Below, piece by piece: positions 17,019 to 25,684 of a DNA stretch of 64,000 bases (position 1 is the stretch's first letter; every line of letters begins with the position of its first letter). The notes beneath the pieces were generated by a model, which was not told the origin of the DNA, made no database searches, and saw nothing but the letters and a program-made list of their open reading frames with translations. Origin of the DNA: Bradyrhizobium sp. ISRA464 (GTDB taxonomy: Bacteria > Pseudomonadota > Alphaproteobacteria > Rhizobiales > Xanthobacteraceae); assembly GCF_029910095.1 (NCBI RefSeq), contig NZ_CP094526.1, positions 2,232,001 through 2,296,000 of the forward strand, written 5' to 3'. A program made the position numbers and the translations under genes.

Positions 17019-18367
17019 TCTGCGGCCTGCCTGCTGTTGCCCGCGGGCGATCCGAGCAGCTCGTTCCAGTCGCCGCCTCGCATGTAGGTGGTCCAGCGAC
17101 GATAGAAGCCACGCGCGATCTGTTCGGTGACTTGGGTGCTGACCTCACCGCCCAGCGGGTGGTCGGTGACGTAGGCCCCCATGGATTGCTGATAGTTGAA
17201 GGGGTGGCGCCGCGCGATGGTCCCCGTGCTGGCCGCGGTCGCATAGAGCCAGTTCTCCATGTCGTCTTGCTCGGTCATGCCGGCCGGGCCGGAGTAACGC
17301 ATGTAGTAGTGACGCAGATAGTCCTTGGCTTCCTGGGGTGCGTCCTTGTCGACCAGGAAGAAGCGCCAGCCTTCCGTCGAGGTCGGGCTGTGCGGATGCC
17401 AAGCGCATAATCCACGCGGCTGCCGTCCATGGTAGGAGGTGTTGGGGAAGATCGTGCCGACGAAGGGCAGGAGGCGCGCCTGTTCGCCGAGCCGTCGCTT
17501 GCGCTCCTCGAAACAGTGCCGGAAGTATTTTTCGAGAATGGGATTGTCGAGGAAGGACTCGACGTATTCGTTGGCCTCCGGCTGGAGGGCGCTGTGCACG
17601 CCGTGTCCGCCTGGAAAACTGATCCAGACGTGTTGTGCCTTCTCCAGCTCGTCGTCGCGGCGGCCCTTCTTGCCGGCCGCAGCGCTCGGTCCGATGCCGA
17701 TCAGGTCGACGGAACGGTGACTGGGATTGTGATAGGTGTCGCCCAGGAAATTCTCGGCGGCGAATTTCCAGTTGGCAGGGAACACCCATTTGTGGACGCC
17801 AATCACCTCCGAGCCGCCCTCCCGGCCGTCGCGACAGTCGAGCGCCTGGTCGAGATGGATCTTGGCATCGCCCAGATAGGTGAGGAAATCGGGCGCATCC
17901 TTGTCCCAGGTCGCCCAGATCGAGCCCTTGTAGTTGCAGAGCTTCGCAACCGAAACCAGCGAATTGGCCTCGCGATCGAGCACGCCGTCATAGAGTGTCC
18001 GGTGCAGCGGAACGCCCTGCAGCTTGCCGTCGGTGGTATAGGTCCAGCTATGGTAGGGGCAGGTGAACAGCGACGTGTTGCCCTGCTCGTAACGGCACAC
18101 CTTCATGCCGCGGTGCCGGCACGAGTTGAGGAAGATGTGGATCTCGCCCTTCTTGTCGCGACAGAGGATGACGGACTCCTCGCCCATGCGTGACGTGTAG
18201 AAATCGCCGGGATTCGGGACTAGGCTTTCATGGCCGACCAGAAGCCAGGCCCGGGTGAAGACCTTGTCGAGCTCCTGCCGGTAGATATCGGCATCCACGA
18301 AGATCTCGCGGCTGATGAAGCCGTTCTTGACGTCAACAAGCTGGTCGAAATCATTCCGCAAGGACAT
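17015..18367 (-). CDS. Rieske aromatic-ring-hydroxylating dioxygenase alpha subunit
   Basis: The 450-residue catalytic subunit has the Rieske [2Fe-2S] ligands in CRHRGMKVC and CPYHSWTY (about residues 86-112). The mononuclear iron site is in ENFLGDTYHNPSHRSVDL (about residues 209-226), with the two histidines and the bridging aspartate. Length and spacing fit the salicylate/anthranilate/benzoate group. AGGAGG sits just before the ATG at 18367, which decides the start over an upstream one at 18388. No ferredoxin or reductase gene is present in the operon, so electron donors must come from elsewhere. Confidence 0.93.
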   Translation of the reverse strand: MSLRNDFDQLVDVKNGFISREIFVDADIYRQELDKVFTRAWLLVGHESLVPNPGDFYTSRMGEESVILCRDKKGEIHIFLNSCRHRGMKVCRYEQGNTSLFTCPYHSWTYTTDGKLQGVPLHRTLYDGVLDREANSLVSVAKLCNYKGSIWATWDKDAPDFLTYLGDAKIHLDQALDCRDGREGGSEVIGVHKWVFPANWKFAAENFLGDTYHNPSHRSVDLIGIGPSAAAGKKGRRDDELEKAQHVWISFPGGHGVHSALQPEANEYVESFLDNPILEKYFRHCFEERKRRLGEQARLLPFVGTIFPNTSYHGRQPRGLCAWHPHSPTSTEGWRFFLVDKDAPQEAKDYLRHYYMRYSGPAGMTEQDDMENWLYATAASTGTIARRHPFNYQQSMGAYVTDHPLGGEVSTQVTEQIARGFYRRWTTYMRGGDWNELLGSPAGNSRQAAE

Positions 18368-18424
18368 CGGCTCCTCCTTGTGTTGCAATGGGCGACGGCG
18401 CGTCGCGACAGATGAGGTTGGTTC

Positions 18425-19690
18425 CTAGTTGCTGAGCTTGCAGCCGCCCGCATTCTCGGGGCGGAATGCCTTGTTGCCGGGAATGGTCGAGATCTTCTGG
18501 TAGTAGTCCCAGGGATGCTGGCTCTCGTCCGGCTTCTTCACGCGGTAAAGCGAGAGGTCGTAGATGACGCGGCCGTCCTTGCGGATATGCCCGGGGCGGC
18601 CGAAGAAATCGACCGGCAGCTTGCGCATCTCGGCATTTACGGCTTTCGCCTCGTCGGTGCCGCCGGCCTCGATCGCCTTCAGATAGTGGCGCACGGCGGC
18701 ATAGGTCGCCGCCTGCAATTTGGTCGGCTCACGCTTTTCGATCGCAAAGAACCGCTTGGCAAACGCGCGGGTGCCGTCATCGTCATCCCAGTAGTACTGC
18801 GAAGCGATGTACATGCCTTGTGCATCCTTCAGGCCGATCGAATGGACGTCGGAGATGAAGGTCAGCATGCCGACGATGGTCTGGCCGCCCTGTTGCAGGC
18901 CGAACTCGTGGGTCTGCTTCACCGCATTGACGGTATCCGCGCCGGTTCCGGCCAGCGCCACGACCTTGGCGTTGGAGTTCTGGCCCGCGAGCAGGAAGGA
19001 GGAGAAGTCGGTTGTGTTGAACGGATATCGCACTGCGCCGAGCACCTTGCCGCCGGCGTCGGTGACCGCCCGCGAGGCATCCTTCACCATGGCCGTGCCG
19101 AACGAATAGTCGACCGCGACGAAGAACCAGTCCTTGCCGACGCGGCGGCTGAGTTCGCCGACCAGCCCGGCCGACAGCGCGTAAGTGTCATCCGCCCAGT
19201 GCGTGACGACAGGCGAGCATTTGTCACCGGTCAGTTCCGATGTCGCGGCGCCCGACACCAGCGCGGTCCTGTTGCTCTGCGTCGCGAGCCCGGCGACGGC
19301 AAGGCCGACGGAACTCACGGCGAGGTCGGTGACTGCGTCGACATGCTCGACGTCAAACCACTGCCGCGCGATCCCGACCGCGACGTCGGGCTTGTTCTGG
19401 TGATCGGCCGAGATGATCTCGATCGGCTTGCCCAGCACCTTGTTGTGAAAATCCTCCGCGGCAAGCTTCGCAGCGGTCACCGAGCCGGGGCCGCCGAGAT
19501 CGCGGCCGCTGCCATAGTCGCCCAATACCGCAATGCGCACCACGCCGTCGGAGATGCCTGAACCGTCGGGCGCGGCGTGCGCCAGCTGTATCGAAAGCAT
19601 CAGCGTGGCGATCGTCGATGCCGCCCAAGCCGTGTGCCGCCTGCGCGGACCACCTGTCTGAAGCAATTCTAGTCCTCCCTGTGTGTCCAT
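18425..19690 (-). CDS. ABC transporter substrate-binding protein (branched-chain amino acid/aromatic type)
   Basis: The protein of up to 421 residues has a signal peptide (AASTIATLMLSIQLAHAA) and a periplasmic type I binding fold: ISDGVVRIAVLGDYGSGRDL near the start, VDAVTDLAVSSVGLAVAGL, and FVAVDYSFGTAMVKDASRAV. It is the first gene of the aromatic operon. LivK-like proteins of this type capture benzoate-like compounds in rhizobia. The ATG at 19690 has no ribosome site, whereas GGGAGG stands about seven bases before a TTG at 19666, so the real start may be there. No membrane components are encoded nearby. Confidence 0.87.
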   Translation of the reverse strand: MDTQGGLELLQTGGPRRRHTAWAASTIATLMLSIQLAHAAPDGSGISDGVVRIAVLGDYGSGRDLGGPGSVTAAKLAAEDFHNKVLGKPIEIISADHQNKPDVAVGIARQWFDVEHVDAVTDLAVSSVGLAVAGLATQSNRTALVSGAATSELTGDKCSPVVTHWADDTYALSAGLVGELSRRVGKDWFFVAVDYSFGTAMVKDASRAVTDAGGKVLGAVRYPFNTTDFSSFLLAGQNSNAKVVALAGTGADTVNAVKQTHEFGLQQGGQTIVGMLTFISDVHSIGLKDAQGMYIASQYYWDDDDGTRAFAKRFFAIEKREPTKLQAATYAAVRHYLKAIEAGGTDEAKAVNAEMRKLPVDFFGRPGHIRKDGRVIYDLSLYRVKKPDESQHPWDYYQKISTIPGNKAFRPENAGGCKLSN

Positions 19691-19793
19691 CTAGTGGACA
19701 TCATTCTCATATTTTGAAATAGTATCGGCGGCGGCAAATCGGTCAAGTTGCGCGGCGCGCAATGCGCCCCTGCCGGAATCGCGGATGTAGTGG

Positions 19794-20609
19794 ATGGCGA
19801 AGAAATCAAAGGCTGAAACGCATGACGCGGAGCAGGGGGCATCAGGGGTGCGGGCGGTGGACCGCGCGATCGCGATCCTGCAATGCTTCACGCCCGATCA
19901 GCCAGCGCTGAGCGTGATCGAGATCCGGAAACGCGTCGGGCTAAGCCGGCCGACGCTGTACCGTCTGTTGCAGACGCTGGCGCAACGCGACCTCATCCAG
20001 ACCGAAGGCGAGCCGCAGCGCTTTCGCCTCGCCCATGGCGTGATGAAGTTGTCGCATGTCTGGCTGAAGGGACTCGATATCGTCGCGACCGCACGCCCGA
20101 TCGTCGAAGGCCTGCGCGAGGTGACCGGCGAGACCGCCGCTCTGTTCCGGGTGCAGGAGGATCGCGGCATCTGCATTCTCGAATGCGAGAGCCGTCATGT
20201 GCTCTCGATCAGTCGCGGCGTCGGCGACAGCTTGAGCCTGACGCAAGGATCGACGGGCAAGGCCATGTTGGCCTTCATGGAGGCGGAGCGACAGGCCGAG
20301 CTTCTCTCCACAGTCAGGAAGAGCGGCGAGCGCGCGGAGCTTGAGGAAGCCCTGAAATTCGCCAGACGCCACGGCTATGCGATGAGCCGCAGCGAGATCT
20401 TCGCCGGTGCGGTTGCGGTCTCCGCACCGTGCTTCGATCACCGCGGCACCGTTGTCGGCTCGATCGGCCTTTACGGACCGAGCGCACGCATCGATGAACG
20501 GAAGCTGCTCGAATACTCGAAGCTGGTGCGCGAGGCCGGACGGCGGATTTCGGTGCTGCTGGGGTTTCAGGACACCGAGCCCGCAAGGAAACGAGCGCGC
20601 CCCGATTGA
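19794..20609 (+). CDS. IclR family transcriptional regulator
   Basis: The 271-residue regulator has an N-terminal winged helix-turn-helix (VDRAIAILQCFTPDQPALSV; VGLSRPTLYRLLQTLAQRDL). The C-terminal IclR effector domain includes LTQGSTGKAMLAFM and SAPCFDHRGTVVGSIGLYG. It reads divergently from the aromatic operon across about 100 bases and almost certainly controls it. IclR proteins in such positions respond to the aromatic substrate or a ring-cleavage product. The AT-rich stretch at 19706-19730 is the likeliest operator region, but I could not define a clean palindrome. Confidence 0.92.
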   Translation: MAKKSKAETHDAEQGASGVRAVDRAIAILQCFTPDQPALSVIEIRKRVGLSRPTLYRLLQTLAQRDLIQTEGEPQRFRLAHGVMKLSHVWLKGLDIVATARPIVEGLREVTGETAALFRVQEDRGICILECESRHVLSISRGVGDSLSLTQGSTGKAMLAFMEAERQAELLSTVRKSGERAELEEALKFARRHGYAMSRSEIFAGAVAVSAPCFDHRGTVVGSIGLYGPSARIDERKLLEYSKLVREAGRRISVLLGFQDTEPARKRARPD

Positions 20610-20649
20610 TGCCGGCTCCGCGGCTGGTGCCCGGCATGGGCAAGGAGTG

Positions 20650-20970
20650 ATGGGGTCAATTGAGATGGTTGCCTATAGCTTCAAGCGCCGCTTCGTCGAT
20701 CCGATCCGCGTCGGGCTCGGGCTGCTCAAGCCAGAGCCAGGACTAATCCGGCCGCGGCCGAAGCTGCAAACGATCCGCGCGGAAGGCAAGCGTCGGCATG
20801 CTCGAGCCGGCGATACCGTGCAGCTGTATTTCGGTCAGCGAACCAAGCAGTGCGAGAAGATCGGGGAAGCGCGATGCACCGAGGCTCCTCCGATCGTCCT
20901 GAAGATCCCGCGCGATGACGCCTGCTCAGCCGCGCCGATCGATCCCGGCAACGTACTGCATCCGGCGCTT
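20650..20970 (+). pseudogene. ASCH-like protein remnant, 3' end lost
   Basis: A frame beginning at 20650 or 20665 encodes MVAYSFKRRFVDPIRVGLGL, then LQTIRAEGKRRHARAGDTVQ and LYFGQRTKQCEKIGEARC. I recognise this as the start of the small ASCH-like proteins (core pattern KxQTIR-GKRRHARxGD-LQLY-GMRTK-C) often found in phage and accessory DNA of Rhizobiales. After about 105 residues the frame runs into the antisense of the ketopantoate reductase gene, so the true C-terminus is missing. AAGGAG at 20642 lies just upstream. It is probably not functional. Confidence 0.55.
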
Positions 20971-21894
20971 CTACGCCGGCGTGCCCATCGCATAGGGCTT
21001 CAGCACCGCATAGAGGAAGTCGTGCGTCGGCGTCGCGACGCCGAGCTTGCGGCCGAGTTCGACCACCTTGCCGTTGAGCCAGGGCAGTTCGAGCCGGTTG
21101 CCGCGCTCGAGATCGAGCGCCATCGACGCCTTCATGGCCGGCGGCGCATGGCCGATGAAATCGAGCACCTTCTCGAGTGCGTCGGACGGCAGCTTGATGC
21201 CGCTGGCGCGGCCGACGGCGATGGTTTCCTGGCAGGTCGACACGAACAGAGGGCGCAGATCGGGATCGTCGCGCAGTCTGCCGATCGGTTGCCTTGTGAC
21301 GGCCGTCATGCCGGCATTGCTGGCGAGCAGGATGAACTTCATCCAGAGTTCGGTGATGATCTCCTCGCTCAGCGTCGCATCGAAGCCGGCCTTCAAGCAG
21401 AGTTCGAGAAAGGCCTTGCCGCGCGGCGTGATGCTGCCGTCGAGCTCGCCGAAGATCATGCGCATGAAGGTGCCGACCTGGTTGATCACGCCGGGCTTGA
21501 TGATCGATGCGCTGATCTGCGCCACGCCGCCCATCACCGCCTTCCGCCCCAGGATCGGGATCAGCCGCTCCGGCGCGTCGATCCCGTTCTGCAGCGGGAT
21601 GACCGCTGTCTCGGAGCCGACCATCGGCTTGATATGCTGACCGGCGCTTTCGACGTCCCATAGCTTGACGCAGAACAGCACGACATCGACGGGACCGACG
21701 CTGGCCGGATCGTCGGTCGCCCGGGTCGGCACCAGATGGGTTTCGCCGCGGCCGCCCTGGACCTTCAGCCCTTCGCCCCGCATGGCGGCCAGATGGGCGC
21801 CGCGCGCGATGAAAGTGACGTCGGCTCCGGCATGGGCGAGCGCCGCGCCAAAAGCACCCCCGACGCCTCCTGCGCCAACGACTGCAATCCGCAT
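20971..21894 (-). CDS. Ketopantoate reductase family protein (2-dehydropantoate 2-reductase)
   Basis: The 307-residue protein starts with the NADPH-binding motif MRIAVVGAGGVGGAFGAALA. It has the ApbA/PanE-family pattern DVVLFCVKLWD, PLQNGIDAPERL, the catalytic-lysine region (ITELWMKFILLASNAGMTA) and the C-terminal helical domain (KASMALDLERGNRLELPWLN). The start at 21894 is supported by GGAG in the upstream GGAGATAC. Besides pantothenate synthesis, PanE-like paralogues act on other 2-oxo acids. With no pan genes nearby the substrate is uncertain. Confidence 0.87.
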   Translation of the reverse strand: MRIAVVGAGGVGGAFGAALAHAGADVTFIARGAHLAAMRGEGLKVQGGRGETHLVPTRATDDPASVGPVDVVLFCVKLWDVESAGQHIKPMVGSETAVIPLQNGIDAPERLIPILGRKAVMGGVAQISASIIKPGVINQVGTFMRMIFGELDGSITPRGKAFLELCLKAGFDATLSEEIITELWMKFILLASNAGMTAVTRQPIGRLRDDPDLRPLFVSTCQETIAVGRASGIKLPSDALEKVLDFIGHAPPAMKASMALDLERGNRLELPWLNGKVVELGRKLGVATPTHDFLYAVLKPYAMGTPA

Positions 21895-22083
21895 GATGTA
21901 TCTCCTGTGGTCCGCCCCAGTGGCCGGTGCGGCAGCCTCGACGATATCGGGCCAATTCTCAACCCACTCGTCCTGAAAACCGCGTGAACCCACGGTCGCC
22001 TTCGACGATCGGCGCCATCTTCCTGCGTTGAACTTGCCGGCCTAAATGGCTAAGCCTTCCTGCGAAGTTCGGGAGGCAACGCG

Positions 22084-22905
22084 GTGGAGATGACAGAGCC
22101 GACGGCGGTCGCGCTTGACAACGCGACGGTGGCGTTTCGGTTGGCGGGTGGACGGGTCTATACCGCGGTCGAGAAGGCAAATCTTGCAGTGGCGCATGGC
22201 GAGTTCGTCGCCATCGTCGGCCCGACGGGGTGCGGGAAATCGACGCTGCTGAATGTCGCCGCCGGCCTGTTGAGGCCCGCGTCGGGCGCGGCCCGGATCT
22301 TCGACAAGCAGCTTACCGGCCTGAACCGCGACGCCGGTTACCTGTTCCAGGCCGATGCATTGTTCCCGTGGAAGACCGCGATCGACAATGTCGCGATCGG
22401 GCTCGAGATCAGGGGTACGCCGCGTGCCGAGGCGCTGGAGCGCGCGCAGAAATGGCTGGCGTCGGTCGGCCTCGGCGCCTTCGCCAACCGTTATCCGCAC
22501 ATGCTGTCCGGCGGCCAGCGCAAGCGCGTCGGGCTCGCCCAGGTGCTGATCCGCGATCCGAAGATCCTGCTGATGGACGAGCCGTTCGGTCCGCTCGACG
22601 CGCAGACCCGGCAGATCATGGGCAACCTGCTGCTGGAACTGTGGACCGCCGATCGCAAGGCGGTGCTGTTCGTCACCCACGACCTCGAGGAGGCGATCGC
22701 GCTCGCCGACCGCGTCGTGATCATGTCGGCGGGTCCTTCCGCCCGCATCATCGGCGACTGGCGCATCGCACTGCCGCGGCCGCGCGACATTTCCGAGATC
22801 CGCATGGAGAAGGACTTTCACGCCCTGCACCGGGAGATCTGGAGCGTGCTGAAGGACGAGGTGATGAAGGGCTACGTGCAGTCCTCGCAGGCGGGAGCGG
22901 CCTGA
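22084..22905 (+). CDS. ABC transporter ATP-binding protein (nitrate/sulfonate/taurine type)
   Basis: The ATPase of 273 residues has Walker A (GPTGCGKST), the signature LSGGQRKRVGLAQVL, Walker B (KILLMDEPFGPLD) and the switch motif FVTHDLEEA, as in SsuB, TauB and NrtD. The GTG at 22084 is preferred because GGGAGG lies seven bases upstream; an ATG at 22090 also exists. The stop overlaps the permease ATG (TGATG). No binding-protein gene adjoins; the nearest match in type is at 27182. Confidence 0.88.
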   Translation: MEMTEPTAVALDNATVAFRLAGGRVYTAVEKANLAVAHGEFVAIVGPTGCGKSTLLNVAAGLLRPASGAARIFDKQLTGLNRDAGYLFQADALFPWKTAIDNVAIGLEIRGTPRAEALERAQKWLASVGLGAFANRYPHMLSGGQRKRVGLAQVLIRDPKILLMDEPFGPLDAQTRQIMGNLLLELWTADRKAVLFVTHDLEEAIALADRVVIMSAGPSARIIGDWRIALPRPRDISEIRMEKDFHALHREIWSVLKDEVMKGYVQSSQAGAA

Positions 22906-23693
22906 TGTCGCGCGTGACGCTGTTGGCGCTGCAGCTTCTGGTCGCCGTCGTCGCGCTGGCGCTGTGGCAGCTGTTCGCGACCGTGCCGGTGTTCGGCAAG
23001 ATCCTGCTGCCACCGTTCTTCTTCTCCAACCCGGTCGACGTGTTCAGCCAGATCGTCAAATGGTTCTCGACCGGCGTGATCTGGAAGCATCTGGCGATCA
23101 CCCTGTGGGAATCGATCCTCGCCTTCGTGATCGGCTCGGCCGGCGGCATCCTGGTCGGCTTCTGGTTCGCGCGGCAGCCACGCGTCGCCGCGGTGTTCGA
23201 TCCCTATGTGAAGATGGCCAACGCGCTGCCCCGCGTGGTGCTGGCGCCGATCTTCGCGCTGTGGTTCGGGCTCGGCGTCTGGTCCAAGGTCGCGCTCGGC
23301 GTGACGCTGGTGTTCTTCATCGTGTTCTTCAACGTGTATCAGGGCGTCAAGGAGGTCTCGGCCACCGTGCTCGACAACGCCCGCATGCTCGGCATGAACG
23401 AGCGGCAGTTGATGCGGCACGTCTATTGGCCCTCGGCGCTGTCCTGGATGTTCTCCTCCCTGCACACCTCCGTCGGCTTCGCGGTGGTCGGTGCCGTCGT
23501 CGGCGAATATCTCGGTGCCGCGGCCGGCCTCGGCTATCTGATCCAGCAGGCCGAAGGCGTGTTCGACGTCGCCGGCGTGTTCGCCGGCATGTTCGTGCTG
23601 TCGGCGTTCGTCATCCTGATCGACATGGGCGTGACCGTCGTGGAGAAGCGGCTGCTGGTCTGGCGGCCGACTGTCGGGGGCGGCAGGCAGTAG
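22905..23693 (+). CDS. ABC transporter permease (nitrate/sulfonate/taurine type)
   Basis: The 262-residue membrane protein has about six helices (LLALQLLVAVVALALWQLF; LAITLWESILAFVIGSAGG; VVLAPIFALWFGLGVWSKVA). The cytoplasmic EAA loop (VLDNARMLGMNERQLMRHVY) docks on the ATPase, as in SsuC and TauC. It is translationally coupled to the preceding ATPase gene. The two form the membrane half of an importer for a small anion or aliphatic compound, with the substrate unknown. Confidence 0.87.
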   Translation: MSRVTLLALQLLVAVVALALWQLFATVPVFGKILLPPFFFSNPVDVFSQIVKWFSTGVIWKHLAITLWESILAFVIGSAGGILVGFWFARQPRVAAVFDPYVKMANALPRVVLAPIFALWFGLGVWSKVALGVTLVFFIVFFNVYQGVKEVSATVLDNARMLGMNERQLMRHVYWPSALSWMFSSLHTSVGFAVVGAVVGEYLGAAAGLGYLIQQAEGVFDVAGVFAGMFVLSAFVILIDMGVTVVEKRLLVWRPTVGGGRQ

Positions 23694-23745
23694 GTCGATC
23701 GTCATTACGGAGGAGCGATGCGATCCGCCATCCGCCAATGCCGGA

Positions 23746-24594
23746 TCACGCCCGTTCGGCTGTCGGTGCCGCGTCAATCAGCGCTCGGATCTTGTCCGCG
23801 ACCTCCGGCTCGGTCGGGTTGTAGACCACCATGCTGAGATCGGGCCGGCCGTCGACCGCGAATGCTGAATATTCGAACGTGATCGGGCCGAGGATCGGGT
23901 GCCGGAGATGCTTGACGCCCTCGCCATGGGTGCGGACGTCATTGTCGCGCCACATCGCCGCGAACTCCGGGCTCAGCCGGCAGAGCTCGTCGACGAAAGG
24001 CTGCACTGCTGCCGCAGCGCCGGCACGCGCCGCATCCCCCCTGAACGCGCCGACCACGAAGCGGGCCACGCTCTCCCAGTCGCGCTGCGCGGCGCGGACG
24101 CGCGGATCGAGGAAGATGAAGCGCAGGATGTTGCGCTGGCTCGGCGGCATCGCTCCATAGTCGGTCAGCATCACCGTCGCGGCCCTGTTCCAGGCGACGA
24201 CATCCCATGTCGCGGTGCGGATGACAGAGGGACTCGGCGATAGTGCGTCGAGCACGCGCTGCAGCCGCGGCGTGACGCCTTCGCTTCTTTGGTAACACAC
24301 CTCGGGCGTGCGGCCGAGGCCGAGCAAAAAGAGATGCTCGCGCTCGACATCGGTCAGCATCAACGCCCGCGCGATGCGATCCAGCACGTCGGCTGACGGC
24401 GCGCCGCCGCGGCCTTGTTCGAGCCAGGTGTACCAGGTCGGGCTGATATTGGCGCGCTGCGCCACTTCCTCGCGGCGCAGGCCGGGCGTGCGCCGCCGGC
24501 CTGCGGGAAGGCCGAAGGCGGCCGGATCGAGCTTGCTGCGCCGGTCCTTCAGATAGCTCCCGAGCAGGTTGTCGTGCACGGCCGAAACGCTCAT
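23746..24594 (-). CDS. Helix-turn-helix regulator with MmyB-like ligand domain
   Basis: The 282-residue regulator has an N-terminal XRE-type helix-turn-helix (GLRREEVAQRANISPTWYTW; LEQGRGGAPSADVLDRIARA). An MmyB-like domain follows (VIRTATWDVVAWNRAATVML; FIFLDPRVRAAQRDWESVAR; HPILGPITFEYSAFAVDGRP). This architecture is common in regulators divergent from a dehydrogenase or epimerase gene, as here. Two direct repeats in the shared promoter are its likely binding sites. Proteins of this family are thought to bind small hydrophobic ligands; the inducer is unknown. Confidence 0.88.
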   Translation of the reverse strand: MSVSAVHDNLLGSYLKDRRSKLDPAAFGLPAGRRRTPGLRREEVAQRANISPTWYTWLEQGRGGAPSADVLDRIARALMLTDVEREHLFLLGLGRTPEVCYQRSEGVTPRLQRVLDALSPSPSVIRTATWDVVAWNRAATVMLTDYGAMPPSQRNILRFIFLDPRVRAAQRDWESVARFVVGAFRGDAARAGAAAAVQPFVDELCRLSPEFAAMWRDNDVRTHGEGVKHLRHPILGPITFEYSAFAVDGRPDLSMVVYNPTEPEVADKIRALIDAAPTAERA

Positions 24595-24608
24595 CCTGTT
24601 AGCTATTA

Positions 24609-24642
24609 TACCATGATAACGCCACTACTTTACCAGGATAAC
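24609..24642. promoter_or_regulatory. Direct-repeat operator between XRE regulator and SDR gene
   Basis: TACCATGATAAC at 24609-24620 is repeated as TACCAGGATAAC at 24631-24642, identical at 11 of 12 positions. The period is exactly 22 bases, two helical turns, so both copies face the same side of the helix. It lies in the promoter shared by the MmyB-like regulator and the SDR gene. The upstream TATTATACCATGAT stretch may also include a -10 element. Confidence 0.6.
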
Positions 24643-24686
24643 CCGAGCGACGAGATTTGTCTCCAGCGAAACCTGGAGATTTGCTT

Positions 24687-25580
24687 ATGCGCATATTCGT
24701 CACTGGAGCCACCGGCTGGGTCGGCTCGGCCGTCACCAAGGATCTGATCGCCGCCGGCCATCAGGTGCTCGGCATGACCCGCTCGGACAAGGGGGCGGGA
24801 GACCTGACCGCTGCCGGCGCCGAGCCGCATTACGGGACGCTCGAGGATCTGGATAGCCTGAGGCGCGGCGCCGCGCAGTCCGATGCTGTGATCCACTGCG
24901 CCTTCAACCACGACTTCTCGAAATTCGCCAAGAACTGCGAGGATGACCGGCGCGCGATCGAGACGCTCGGCGCCGTGTTCGAAGGCTCGAAGCGCCCGCT
25001 GATCACCACATCGGGCGTCGCGCGCGTGGCGCAGGGCCGCGTCGCGACCGAAGAGGATGCGCCGATCCCGGTCTCCGACGCTTATCCGCGCGCATCGGAA
25101 GCGACGACGATGGCCGTGGCGTCACGCGGCGTGCGTGCGGGCGTCGTGCGGCTGCCGCCCTCGGTGCACGGCCATGGCGACCACGGCTTCGTGCCGCGCC
25201 TCGTCGCCTTTGCGCGCGAGAGGGGCGTCTCCGCCTATATCGGCGAAGGGCTCAACCGCTGGCCCGGCGTGCACCGTCTCGACGCGGCGCGCGTGTACCG
25301 GTTGGCGCTCGAGCGTGGCGTCGAAGGCGGGTCCTTCCACGCCGTGGCGGACGAGGGCGTGCCGTTCAAGGACATCGCCGCGGTGATCGCGCGCCGCCTC
25401 GACATCCCCTTGGTCGCGAAGTCGCCGGAGGAGGCCGCTGAGCATTTCGGCTGGTTCGGCAGGTTCGTCGCCTTCGACGTCCCCACCTCGAGCGCGCGCA
25501 CCAGGTCGCGGCTCGCCTGGCAGCCGGAGCAGCCGGGATTGCTCGCCGATATCGACCATCCGGCGTATTTCGCGCAGTAA
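24687..25580 (+). CDS. NAD(P)-dependent SDR / epimerase family protein
   Basis: The 297-residue protein is an extended (atypical) SDR. It starts with [20 protein letters not shown] (the GxxGxxG dinucleotide site) and has [19 protein letters not shown] and a [14 protein letters not shown] loop. The YxxxK motif is not conserved: the equivalent region reads [12 protein letters not shown], so classical catalysis is doubtful. The start at 24687 is chosen over an upstream one at 24657 because the Rossmann fold begins there. It is the probable target of the divergent MmyB-like regulator. Confidence 0.85.
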   Translation: MRIFVTGATGWVGSAVTKDLIAAGHQVLGMTRSDKGAGDLTAAGAEPHYGTLEDLDSLRRGAAQSDAVIHCAFNHDFSKFAKNCEDDRRAIETLGAVFEGSKRPLITTSGVARVAQGRVATEEDAPIPVSDAYPRASEATTMAVASRGVRAGVVRLPPSVHGHGDHGFVPRLVAFARERGVSAYIGEGLNRWPGVHRLDAARVYRLALERGVEGGSFHAVADEGVPFKDIAAVIARRLDIPLVAKSPEEAAEHFGWFGRFVAFDVPTSSARTRSRLAWQPEQPGLLADIDHPAYFAQ

Positions 25581-25588
25581 GGCAGTAA

Positions 25589-25663
25589 GGTGGGTTAGCG
25601 AAGCGTAACCCACCGATCCCCGCGCAACGATCAGAGGTAGGTTACGCCTTCGGCTAACCCACC
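25589..25663. repeat. Paired palindromic repeat (GGTGGGTTAGC type)
   Basis: GGTGGGTTAGCG at 25589, closing with CGTAACCCACC at 25614, and GGTAGGTTACGCC at 25636, closing with GGCTAACCCACC at 25663, are two small palindromes. They are also inverted copies of each other. They fill the gap between two convergent genes. The unit GTGGGTTAGC-GCGTAACCCAC is one I recognise as a dispersed repeat in Bradyrhizobium and relatives. It may also act as a bidirectional terminator. Confidence 0.75.
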
Positions 25664-25684
25664 CTATGCAGCTACGCATTCGGC

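Noticed and set aside
19691..19793. Clean IclR palindrome between the regulator and the aromatic operon
   Set aside because: The AT-rich segment near 19706-19730 has only partial symmetry, so I did not list an operator.
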